A stretch of 50,537 bases of DNA from an uncultured bacterium (GTDB lineage Bacteria > Cyanobacteriota > Vampirovibrionia > Gastranaerophilales > Gastranaerophilaceae): assembly GCA_949300515.1 (NCBI GenBank), contig CASGEP010000010.1:1-50537 (forward strand), written 5' to 3'. Shown one piece after another: positions 1-6,445 of this stretch (positions within the stretch are counted from its first letter, which is position 1; each line of letters begins with the position of its first letter). The notes under the pieces were generated by a model. That model saw only the letters and a list, made by a program, of their open reading frames with translations. It did not search any database and was not told where the DNA came from. The position numbers and the translations under genes are program-made.

Positions 1-13
1 ATGTCAATACATT

Positions 14-99
14 AACGAACGTTTGTAAAGATATGCTGCGGAGTTTTGCGAACGTATTTAGACACAGTTTTTTTGCGTTCGATAAACGAACGTTTTGCG
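14..99. repeat. AACGAACGTTT repeats upstream of the XRE gene's 3' end
   Basis: The 11-mer AACGAACGTTT occurs exactly at 14-24 and 85-95, with a degenerate copy (GCGAACGTATT) at 49-59. The second exact copy forms the right arm of an inverted repeat, CGTTCG-ATAAA-CGAACG (76-92). The cluster lies just beyond the end of the minus-strand XRE gene. Repeated near-palindromic sites of this kind are typical of regulator or recombinase binding sites, but no specific protein can be assigned from sequence. Confidence 0.5.
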
Positions 100-117
100 G
101 ACTATTCAAAGGTAAAT

Positions 118-447
118 CTATTTTAGTTCAAGAATACTTGAAACGATATTATAAATAAGTCCAATTTGTACCTTATTTGCGGTTGATAACAATTTATTTA
201 ATTTCTCTATTGTTTCCATATCCGTTTCAACTGGTGATGATATAAAAAACTGGTATAATTCCACTTCAAGAACCTCTGCAATGCGGATTAATTTTGTCAT
301 ACTGACAAGGTTTTTCCCAGTCTCATAATGTGCAAGTGTTGACGGCTCACATTGAACCTTTTCAGATAGTTGCAACTGACTAAACCCTGCCAATTCTCTA
401 AAATGTCTAATTCTTGCACCTATTGATATTGAAACATCTGTTTTCAT
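118..447 (-). CDS. XRE-family helix-turn-helix transcriptional regulator
   Basis: This 109-residue protein has an HTH_3/XRE domain at residues about 9-65, with the usual signature of IRHFRELAGFSQLQLSEKV followed by STLAHYETGKN. The remaining ~40 residues are helical and could mediate dimerisation. The gene is divergent from the operon starting at 533. The shared 85-bp intergenic region holds a strong promoter flanked by an inverted repeat (486-515), so it probably represses that operon and perhaps itself. The family is certain; the target is inferred from position. Ligand or inducer is unknown. Confidence 0.88.
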   Translation of the reverse strand: MKTDVSISIGARIRHFRELAGFSQLQLSEKVQCEPSTLAHYETGKNLVSMTKLIRIAEVLEVELYQFFISSPVETDMETIEKLNKLLSTANKVQIGLIYNIVSSILELK

Positions 448-485
448 AGCCTTATTATCCTTACTCTGTTTAAATAAATCACTAG

Positions 486-526
486 TAAATAGTGCCTGTT
501 GACTGGTACTATTTATCTGTTATGAT
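486..526 (+). promoter_or_regulatory. Promoter with inverted-repeat operator for the exported-protein operon
   Basis: A sigma70-type promoter is visible: -35 TTGACT (499-504), 16 bp spacer, -10 TATGAT (521-526), with an extended -10 TG at 518-519. Imperfect inverted repeat arms TAAATAGTGCC (486-496) and GGTACTATTTA (505-515) match at 10 of 11 positions and bracket the -35 element. This is the placement expected for a repressor operator. The ATG of the first gene is only 7 bp after the -10, so a promoter this close would give an essentially leaderless transcript. Confidence 0.6.
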
Positions 527-532
527 TTACCT

Positions 533-1057
533 ATGAAAAAGGTCTTGGTATTTGTTATGCTGTTTATATCAACACTTTCGGCTAATGCCTATCCTTTTGA
601 TGTTAAGTATTACAACCATTGGAAAGCCGTTTATCACCCTCATAGCGAGTATAGTTATCAACACGCTTATTGTTCAGCACATAACGGTATTGAAGAATAT
701 GAGTTACCAGATAAGACTAGAATAGACTGTCTTACTGATACTTATGCAATAGAGTTTGACTTTTGTAATAAAGCCTATGAGGCTGTCGGACAGTCTTTAC
801 ATTATGCTTTCACAACTGGGAAGAAGCCTAAAATAGTATTGATACTGGATAGCAAGTATAAACAGCAACAAATGGTATATTATGAACGTGTAAAGCAGCT
901 AGGAAAATCCTACGGGATTGAAGTTGAATATATTTCAGATGAAGTATTAAACCTGAACAACAAAGGTAGATGTCAATTTAAAGATTGTAAGTGTAATTGG
1001 AAGAAACATCGCCTCTGGCATGTTCATGATAATATCAAGAAAAAGGAGTTGATATGA
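533..1057 (+). CDS. Exported PD-(D/E)XK nuclease-fold-like protein
   Basis: The 174-residue product has a clear signal peptide (MKKVLVFVMLFISTLSANA, cleavage about residue 19). The core around residues 50-110 contains LPDKTRIDCLTDTYAIEFDF, then EAVGQSLHYAFTTGKKPKIVLIL. The order D...E-x-D...Q-x-x-x-Y resembles the PD-(D/E)XK nuclease fold with its QxxxY helix, though the usual catalytic lysine is replaced by Asp. Homologous exported proteins of unknown role occur in other bacteria. The C-terminal third is Cys- and Lys-rich (CQFKDCKCNWKKH). It is the first gene of a five-gene operon and overlaps the next gene by 4 bp. A nuclease-like fold is inferred; enzymatic activity is not shown. Confidence 0.6.
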   Translation: MKKVLVFVMLFISTLSANAYPFDVKYYNHWKAVYHPHSEYSYQHAYCSAHNGIEEYELPDKTRIDCLTDTYAIEFDFCNKAYEAVGQSLHYAFTTGKKPKIVLILDSKYKQQQMVYYERVKQLGKSYGIEVEYISDEVLNLNNKGRCQFKDCKCNWKKHRLWHVHDNIKKKELI

Positions 1058-1908
1058 AGAAGATTTATTTATTAATGATTGCTATCGCTATCTGTTCAAG
1101 TCAAGCATTTGCAGAGAATGTAGAAAATTTGTTTGTAGTGAAAGACACTCGGATACAGGAATTTACTCCCAAATTAGAACAAGCATTGACATCACCAACA
1201 GTTAGGGATAATGCGTTATATTCTATACAAAATAACTACTTTATCCGTTTGTACCAATCAGACAAAGATATAAATATATTTCTTAACTGCGATAAGAAAG
1301 AACAAGAACAGTATCATAGCAAGCTAAAATCACTGGGTTATAAAATATACTCTTTTACTGATAAAGACCTTGAAAAGAAATACTCATCAGATTTTAGCAG
1401 TTATGCTGAATTAAATGATATTACAATAGGCGATGTTAAAGCTAAGAAAAATAAGTACAATTCATATAATAAACCATTAAAGAATAAAGTTATTAAAACT
1501 ACGAAATACGCTGAAAACGGAATTGAATTTACAACCAATAAAGTGCAGATGAAATCTAAAATCAAAAAGTATGTAAATGGTTTTGAAATAATAGTAACAA
1601 ACAACACGGATAGTAATATACTATTAAAGAAAGTTGAAACAGGTGACTTTGTTGGTTTAACTGAAATAGCAAAGAAAGCAGCCATACCTACTGGTGTTGA
1701 TTTTATTCCGATATATGGAATTATAGCAGGTGCGAAAACAGATTTAGAAAAGAACAAGTTTACAAGACCTTTTCCTACGAATTACACATTAAAACAAGGT
1801 AATAGTGTAAGACTTCTTGGCATTGCAAAATTACAAGTTGCACCAATTATAGATTTCACATTTGAAATCAATGGTAAAGAGTCAAAGATACAGTTACATA
1901 CATATTAA
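1054..1908 (+). CDS. Exported protein of unknown function
   Basis: I do not recognise this 284-residue protein. It starts with a signal peptide (MKKIYLLMIAIAICSSQAFA) and has no other convincing membrane span apart from a short hydrophobic patch near GVDFIPIYGIIAGAK (about residues 215-230). The central part is Lys/Asn-rich, and the C-terminal ~120 residues look beta-rich. The start overlaps the stop of the preceding gene (ATGA), with AAAAAGGAG as ribosome binding site, so the two are probably translationally coupled. It probably acts in the periplasm or at the outer surface together with the neighbouring exported proteins. Confidence 0.7.
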   Translation: MKKIYLLMIAIAICSSQAFAENVENLFVVKDTRIQEFTPKLEQALTSPTVRDNALYSIQNNYFIRLYQSDKDINIFLNCDKKEQEQYHSKLKSLGYKIYSFTDKDLEKKYSSDFSSYAELNDITIGDVKAKKNKYNSYNKPLKNKVIKTTKYAENGIEFTTNKVQMKSKIKKYVNGFEIIVTNNTDSNILLKKVETGDFVGLTEIAKKAAIPTGVDFIPIYGIIAGAKTDLEKNKFTRPFPTNYTLKQGNSVRLLGIAKLQVAPIIDFTFEINGKESKIQLHTY

Positions 1909-1925
1909 ATAGGAGAAAAAGGAGA

Positions 1926-2513
1926 ATGAAAAAGGTTATTTTATTATTATCAATTTTATTAATATCAGGAACAGCATTTGCATTTGATGTTCCTAAAAAT
2001 GAAGAATACTATAAAAGTCAAATCCAAAATCAACGATTTCTGTATAACGCAACTGGACTTGCGGGTGCAATACAAAAAGACAACCCGGAAGTTGTGGATA
2101 TGTTTATGAAAGCAGGTTTTGACCCTAATACAACTTTGACAGGTACACCTATGCTAATATTTGCAATATACCAGAACAAGCCAGAATGTGCCAAAGTATT
2201 ACTAAACGCAGGTGCAAATCCTGAAATATCAGTACCGCCAATGTTTGTTTCAGTAAGAAGTGTTAATGCTTTAACCTATTCTATTAATAAAGGTAGTTCT
2301 GACATAGTTTCTAGTTTAATAGAACATAATGTTGATGTTAATAAAACTTGGAATGGTAAGACGCCTCTTAATCGTGCAATAGCAAAGAAACAAGTTAAAA
2401 TAGTTGAAATGCTATTAAAAGCAGGGGCTACACCCGATAAGAAAACTTGGAAACTAGTTGATAAATCAAAAGATGAATACTTAAAAGAATTGTTTGCAAA
2501 TATTAAAAGGTAG
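1926..2513 (+). CDS. Exported ankyrin-repeat protein
   Basis: The 195-residue product has a signal peptide (residues 1-20, ending GTAFA), followed by about four ankyrin repeats from residue 45 to 170. Recognisable repeat cores are PEVVDMFMKAGFDPNTT, PECAKVLLNAGANPEIS, SDIVSSLIEHNVDVNKT and VKIVEMLLKAGATPDKK. Ankyrin repeats bind other proteins; with a signal peptide this one should act outside the cytoplasm. A good Shine-Dalgarno (GGAGAAAAAGGAG) precedes the ATG, and the gene sits 17 bp after the previous one. The repeat assignment is strong; the partner is unknown, possibly another product of this operon. Confidence 0.85.
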   Translation: MKKVILLLSILLISGTAFAFDVPKNEEYYKSQIQNQRFLYNATGLAGAIQKDNPEVVDMFMKAGFDPNTTLTGTPMLIFAIYQNKPECAKVLLNAGANPEISVPPMFVSVRSVNALTYSINKGSSDIVSSLIEHNVDVNKTWNGKTPLNRAIAKKQVKIVEMLLKAGATPDKKTWKLVDKSKDEYLKELFANIKR

Positions 2514-2514
2514 A

Positions 2515-2979
2515 ATGAAACAGAAAATCAGAAAAGTTATAATAATCTTATTTTGTTTATATAGTGCGTTTTTCTTTATTGGAAGCACATTAGCACCAAT
2601 AATGGCATATATGAAGCATTATGATTTTTCTGCACTATTAACCTCTTTGTACATGTATTCATGCCACCAACAGCCTGACCGTTCATTCTGGATTTTCGGT
2701 TATCCTATGGCTTTGTGTTGCAGATGTTATGGATTTTATCTTGGTGTTATTATATCAGGCATTACAGCACTTTTTAATAAACTTAGAATTAATCTAAAGA
2801 CATTTATCTTTCTGCTTGTATTATGCTTTGTTGACATAATTATTAATTATGGTTTAGGGACTATACATAATACTGGTAACATTACAAGATTTATAGTAGG
2901 TGTTATTATGGGAATATTGTTTATAACGGGGTTAGATTATCTACTTAAATTAAAAAGGAGAAGTAAGAATGAAGATTAA
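2515..2979 (+). CDS. DUF2085 family integral membrane protein
   Basis: Four hydrophobic segments (residues about 6-27, 58-76, 87-104 and 118-138) and the signature CHQQPDRSFWIFGYPMALCC followed by RCYGFYLG identify the DUF2085 family. Its conserved cysteines and the His-Gln pair suggest metal or redox chemistry, but no function is established. I chose the ATG at 2515 over an upstream in-frame start at 2494, because 2515 begins one base after the ankyrin gene's stop, while the earlier start lies deep inside that gene. The 3' end overlaps the next gene by 11 bp, so it belongs to the same operon. Confidence 0.8.
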   Translation: MKQKIRKVIIILFCLYSAFFFIGSTLAPIMAYMKHYDFSALLTSLYMYSCHQQPDRSFWIFGYPMALCCRCYGFYLGVIISGITALFNKLRINLKTFIFLLVLCFVDIIINYGLGTIHNTGNITRFIVGVIMGILFITGLDYLLKLKRRSKNED

Positions 2980-3595
2980 AAAAACTATTGCCAGTTTTCT
3001 ACTTGTTTCAATGATGTCATTATTTGGCAGTCCGTTGGCGACTACAGCACAAGCAACAACAGACAATATGTCGTTATATGACTTTATCAAGACAACTGAG
3101 AATGTACAAGCAAGTTACAAATATCCATCTATAAAATTATCAGCAAACTCAGCAGGTAAAGTAGTATTACCTGCACATACACCTATTGTAATTCGTTGTA
3201 CTGAAACAATATCAACTAAAGATGTTGTAAGCGGTGGAACGGTCAATTTTGCGGTAGTTTCAGATGTTAAAGATAGCAATGGTAGTATCTTAATTAAGGC
3301 AGGAACTCCAGTAACAGCAGAAATAACATTTGCAAAGGCTAGAGGTATGATAGGTAAATCTGGAGAAGTAACAGTTAATGATTTCCATACAAATGCTGTT
3401 GACGGGACTTATATTCCACTTTCTGGCTCTGTATCTGCTAGACCAGACGATAAAATGACAATGTCAATAGTATTGAGTGTCCTTATATGTCCTTTATTCC
3501 TATTAATGAAAGGGGAGGACGCACAAGTCCCAGCAGGCACAACTAAAACAGCTTATACTGTATCAGATGTTTATATCAAACCAGTTAAATCTTAA
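2969..3595 (+). CDS. Exported beta-rich protein, paralogue of the product at 21782
   Basis: The 208-residue protein has an N-terminal signal peptide (about residues 1-30, ending TTAQA). It then has a domain with the pattern LPAHTPIVIRCTETISTKDV, GSILIKAGTPVTAEITFAKA and VDGTYIPLSGSVSA. A hydrophobic stretch (about 163-178) and a last strand region (QVPAGTTKTAYTVSDVYIKP) follow. The 367-residue product at 21782 shows the same elements in the same order, so the two are homologous. It is the last gene of the operon: a GGAG motif precedes its ATG and an intrinsic terminator begins 12 bp after its stop. The function is not known; periplasmic or envelope location is likely. Confidence 0.65.
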   Translation: MKIKKTIASFLLVSMMSLFGSPLATTAQATTDNMSLYDFIKTTENVQASYKYPSIKLSANSAGKVVLPAHTPIVIRCTETISTKDVVSGGTVNFAVVSDVKDSNGSILIKAGTPVTAEITFAKARGMIGKSGEVTVNDFHTNAVDGTYIPLSGSVSARPDDKMTMSIVLSVLICPLFLLMKGEDAQVPAGTTKTAYTVSDVYIKPVKS

Positions 3596-3606
3596 TAGAT
3601 AATATT

Positions 3607-3640
3607 ACCGCCTCTGTTAATGCTGAGGCGGTTTAACTTT
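3607..3640 (+). terminator. Rho-independent terminator of the exported-protein operon
   Basis: Perfect 8-bp stem ACCGCCTC (3607-3614) / GAGGCGGT (3625-3632) followed by TTAACTTTGTTT, placed 12 bp after the stop of the last operon gene. Confidence 0.85.
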
Positions 3641-3673
3641 GTTTGTGATAATATGTCTATATAAGGAGTGTGC

Positions 3674-4156
3674 ATGAAAAAGTTTATTATCTCATTATTG
3701 ATTATATTAAATATTGCTGCTACATCTTGCTTTGGTGCTTCATGGGTACAAGTAGATGATAATAACTTTATAGACAAAGATAGTATTAAAATCTATGTAG
3801 ATAATCATGGTTACATGAATTACAATAAACGTGTTTTCTGGACTAAATACGTGGGAAATGGCATATATAAAGATTTAGAAAAGGCAACTAAGAAGAAGAT
3901 TGAATATGGTTTATCTCAATACATTGTAGATTATTCAAATAACACAATAGCAATAAAGGCAGGAATGACATACGATAAAGAAGGTAAACCTGTTTCAAGC
4001 TACTCTTATCAGGATTATGAAATAGAATATCGTGCAATAGCACCAAATAGTAATGCTGAGCTATGGGCTGAATTAGTCAAGAAGCCAAGATTATTAAAGA
4101 AAGCATATAAATGGCAGCAAACTCACCATCAACAGAATACAGATATAAATGAATAA
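3674..4156 (+). CDS. Exported protein resembling the surface-adhesin E family
   Basis: The 160-residue product has a signal peptide (MKKFIISLLIILNIAATSCF), with a cysteine near the cleavage region that could be lipidated. The pattern SWVQVDDNNFIDKDSIKIYV followed by KRVFWTKYV and a Lys-rich strand-turn region resembles small secreted proteins annotated as surface-adhesin E. The match is by pattern only. I chose the ATG at 3674; a GTG at 3668 lies inside the AAGGAGTG ribosome binding site. It sits between two terminators, so it is probably transcribed alone. Confidence 0.6.
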   Translation: MKKFIISLLIILNIAATSCFGASWVQVDDNNFIDKDSIKIYVDNHGYMNYNKRVFWTKYVGNGIYKDLEKATKKKIEYGLSQYIVDYSNNTIAIKAGMTYDKEGKPVSSYSYQDYEIEYRAIAPNSNAELWAELVKKPRLLKKAYKWQQTHHQQNTDINE

Positions 4157-4190
4157 ATATCATGTCCATAGACATGATATCTTAGCGGTT
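4157..4190 (+). terminator. Hairpin terminator after the 3674 gene
   Basis: Perfect 10-bp inverted repeat ATATCATGTC (4157-4166) / GACATGATAT (4171-4180) with a CATA loop, followed by CTTAGCGGTTTTT. It also overlaps the 3' end of the small minus-strand ORF at 4182-4319. Confidence 0.65.
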
Positions 4191-4319
4191 TTTCATTTTA
4201 TATATTGCTTGTTGTTTGCCTTTATTACCAACATACTCTGTTGCTTTCAGCTTGCGTATCATGCCTGTTTTAAGTAGCCGATTTATATACCAGTAGGCTT
4301 GTCCAGTCGTTAAACCCAT
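4182..4319 (-). pseudogene. C-terminal winged-helix DNA-binding remnant
   Basis: The minus strand reads a 45-codon ORF (MGLTTGQAYWYINRLLKTGM, then IRKL...GKQQAIYKMKNR). It looks like the recognition helix and wing of a winged helix-turn-helix domain. The open frame continues upstream to about 4367 without a better start, so this is probably the tail of a larger, truncated gene. Just upstream, in another minus-strand frame (about 4368-4455), a second fragment (VHIERVWKFESKVIRTSSDE) faintly resembles an excisionase-type DNA-binding domain. Both are likely debris of a lost mobile element or regulator. Confidence 0.4.
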
Positions 4320-4464
4320 AGTTTTTTCCAGTAAGTTCCTTGAAAAGGTCAAAAGGTCTTTTTCTTACTTATGAAAGAAATTACCTCATCCGAAGATGTG
4401 CGTATAACCTTGCTTTCAAATTTCCAAACACGTTCAATGTGGACTCCCGCAACCATTTATCAAA

Positions 4465-4498
4465 AGAGGATTTCAAGGTTTTTGAAATCCTCTTTTTT
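4465..4498 (+). terminator. Strong hairpin with T-tract
   Basis: Perfect 12-bp stem AGAGGATTTCAA (4465-4476) / TTGAAATCCTCT (4482-4493) followed by a run of T. It insulates the downstream toxin-antitoxin promoter from upstream transcription. The gene it originally served is no longer intact. Confidence 0.75.
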
Positions 4499-4522
4499 AA
4501 TTATTTCTCTTTAAAACAGGGT

Positions 4523-4553
4523 TGAAATATTATAACTAATTAGTTATAATATA
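4523..4553 (+). promoter_or_regulatory. Toxin-antitoxin promoter with palindromic operator
   Basis: A near-consensus promoter, -35 TTGAAA (4523-4528), 17 bp spacer and -10 TATAAT (4546-4551), is overlaid by a perfect 26-bp palindrome (4528-4553, centre between 4540 and 4541, core TAACTAATTAGTTA). It lies 12 bp upstream of the toxin ATG. Operator-over-promoter placement is typical of autoregulated toxin-antitoxin operons. Confidence 0.85.
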
Positions 4554-4565
4554 AGTATAGTTAAA

Positions 4566-4934
4566 ATGAGTAAGAAATATAAGATTGTCTTTTGGCAGGA
4601 TAAAAACGGATATTCAGAAGCTCAAGATTATATTATGGAGCTTAAAAATAAATCCGCAAAGTCAAAAGATGCAAGAATAAAACTTAATAAAATTGTGGAA
4701 TATATGGAAATGCTCGAAGCCTATGGAACTGAACTTGGAGAGCCATATATAAAACACATTGACTGCGAAATCTTTGAACTGCGTCCTTTAAGAGATAGAT
4801 TTTTCTTCTTTTTCAAGCAGGAAAACAGATACGTTATACTTAACCACTTTGTAAAACGTACGCAAAAAACTCCCAGAAGGGAAATTGAAAAAGCTATACG
4901 ACTAATGAAAGACTTTAACGAAAGGAACTTATAA
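4566..4934 (+). CDS. HigB/Gp49-like (RelE superfamily) toxin
   Basis: The 122-residue protein matches phage-derived Gp49/HigB-like toxins. It has the N-terminal strand YKIVFWQDKNG, a helical pair, EIFELRPLRDRFFFFFKQ, then YVILNHFVKRTQKTPRREIE. These basic, RelE-fold proteins usually cleave mRNA at the ribosome. The toxin precedes its antitoxin by a single base, the reversed order typical of higBA loci. Expression should depend on the palindromic promoter immediately upstream. Family assignment is firm; the cleavage activity is known from the family, not shown here. Confidence 0.85.
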   Translation: MSKKYKIVFWQDKNGYSEAQDYIMELKNKSAKSKDARIKLNKIVEYMEMLEAYGTELGEPYIKHIDCEIFELRPLRDRFFFFFKQENRYVILNHFVKRTQKTPRREIEKAIRLMKDFNERNL

Positions 4935-4935
4935 A

Positions 4936-5226
4936 ATGGATAATCAAAACAAAAAATATAGTGCTGATTGGGCTGATTTTAAAGATTCCCTTGAACTTTC
5001 AAAAGAAGAACTCGCTGAAATTGACCTCAAAGTTGAACTTATGGGGAAAATTATTGAAATCAGAAAAGAATTGGGCTTAACTCAATCGGAGTTTGCCAAA
5101 AAATGTAATATTAAACAGGAATATTTAGCAAGGCTGGAAAAATCAAAGACAGCACCTCAAATAGATACATTATTAAAAATTCTTGTACCGCTGGGATATA
5201 AGCTGGACATTGTTCCGCTGCAATAA
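4936..5226 (+). CDS. HigA-like XRE antitoxin
   Basis: The 96-residue protein has an acidic N-terminal part (DWADFKDSLELSKEELAEID) and a C-terminal XRE helix-turn-helix (residues about 38-95: LGLTQSEFAKKCNIKQEYLA, RLEKSKTAPQIDTLLKILVP). This is the arrangement of HigA-type antitoxins, in which the N-terminal part contacts the toxin. It starts one base after the toxin stop. It should bind the 26-bp palindrome at 4528-4553 and repress the operon. No separate promoter for the antitoxin is visible. Confidence 0.88.
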   Translation: MDNQNKKYSADWADFKDSLELSKEELAEIDLKVELMGKIIEIRKELGLTQSEFAKKCNIKQEYLARLEKSKTAPQIDTLLKILVPLGYKLDIVPLQ

Positions 5227-5231
5227 TTTTT

Positions 5232-5269
5232 TTGTGTAATATTTGTGTAGTCTTGTGTAATTTTGTGTA
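5232..5269 (+). repeat. Four helically phased TTGTGTA repeats
   Basis: TTGTGTA begins at 5232, 5243, 5253 and 5263, so the copies are 10-11 bp apart, about one helical turn. They start six bases after the antitoxin stop. Four exact heptamers on one face of the helix could be a cooperative protein-binding site; nothing else identifies them. Confidence 0.5.
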
Positions 5270-5425
5270 GTTTTATAGAGTTTGATTTTTATTAAAAATA
5301 GCTCAAAACTATTGATATAAATATTTTGCACAGAGTAACGCCATATCAGGACTCAAATAAAAAGTATGTGCGCAAGGGCAATTCGCAAAGACAGTGCAAA
5401 TTTAAAAGATACTATGATATAATTA

Positions 5426-5820
5426 GTGCAAACCACACCGCCTGAAATAAGCAAAGAAGAACTTGACGAATTTAATAATGAAATCAAAAAATTAAGGGAA
5501 TATAAAAAAATGAAAATTGCGCCAATTAATTCGGTAAAGACAACAAGTTTCAGCGGAAAGCCGCATGTCTTTTCTGCCCCTTTCAGCAATGAAGGGGATT
5601 TAATCAATGGCGAAGCATACGCTACAACCTGTTTATTAACGATAGTTCCCGGCGTTGACTTTGCAAAAAAGGGTTTTAAGGATGCAACCGCAATAGAAAA
5701 ATTTGGCAAGATTGCAGGCGGCGTGGAGTTACCCTGGGTTTTGCAATTCCAATTTTTGCCGTTTTAAAATTATTAAATATTTTGTTGGGTCCAAGCAAAA
5801 AAATAAATTCTGATAATTAA
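5426..5820 (+). pseudogene. Frameshifted small membrane protein gene
   Basis: From a GTG at 5426, a 113-residue frame begins with PEISKEELDEFNNEIKKLRE and carries the lineage-type motif SVKTTSFSGKPH. It then runs into an unlikely C-terminus after about residue 99. At about 5720-5725 another frame takes over and reads GVTLGFAIPIFAVLKLLNIL up to the TAA at 5818-5820. That is a convincing hydrophobic helix followed by a basic tail, so a single frameshift appears to have split the gene. It has no recognisable function. No good ribosome binding site precedes the GTG. Confidence 0.55.
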
Positions 5821-6346
5821 ATCCTTTTAAGGCAACTCTTTTGTCCCGATTTGATTGTTGTTTTTAACAATATACAAATCCAACCGGGCGATTTTGACAA
5901 CATTAACAAGATTTAGCATATTATACTGCCGCTTCACAATTTTGTTATCCATCCTGTGTGTGTACTTACAGAGCGCTTGTTTGGCGAAAACAGATATTAT
6001 TTTTATTGGGGAACAGTTGCATCAATACTTGCGGGTTTAATGCAGGTTTACAATTTCAAGATTAAACAAAATAATAACATTGCCAATCTGAATTTGTCGG
6101 ATGAACAAAAGAATGTGCTAAACCGACTGGGTAGCAGAAACTTTATTTTATATATTTCTTTCGGCTGTTTTTTGTTTGTATAATATGCTTTTAATCCCGA
6201 GCGGCAATTTTATTTCAGATTACAAAATTGTTCCCCTGTGGAATATCCTCGGGGCAATTACTTTTGTCTTTTTTGCATATAAACTTCAAAAAACATATAT
6301 CTCGTTTTTGGGATTTATTTTACGCAAAAATCCCGAGTCTGATTAA
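5821..6346 (+). pseudogene. Decayed multi-spanning membrane protein gene
   Basis: One frame reads CPDLIVVFNNIQIQPGDFDN to an in-frame TAG near 5911, then continues in the same frame through GENRYYFYWGTVASILAGLM and FILYISFGCFLFV to a stop at 6181. Two bases later the next frame reads KIVPLWNILGAITFVFFAYK and ends at 6346. The pieces look like one membrane protein with about four spans, broken by a nonsense codon and a frameshift. I do not recognise the family. Sequencing error could explain single breaks, but two lesions plus the neighbouring frameshift suggest real decay. Confidence 0.5.
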
Positions 6347-6445
6347 TGCCCGATTTTATCGCCGCTCAAGCATGCCTTACCGACGAGCTGTAAACTTGTT
6401 AACACTTAATAGCAAATTTTAAAATTTACAAGTTATTAAGCGTGT

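Noticed and set aside
2494-2514. Upstream start for the DUF2085 gene
   Set aside because: It would overlap the ankyrin gene by 20 bases and add residues that do not belong to the family; the ATG at 2515 fits the operon spacing.
4340-4525. 61-codon plus-strand frame
   Set aside because: It overlaps a strong terminator stem and the promoter-proximal region, and it has no recognisable protein features.
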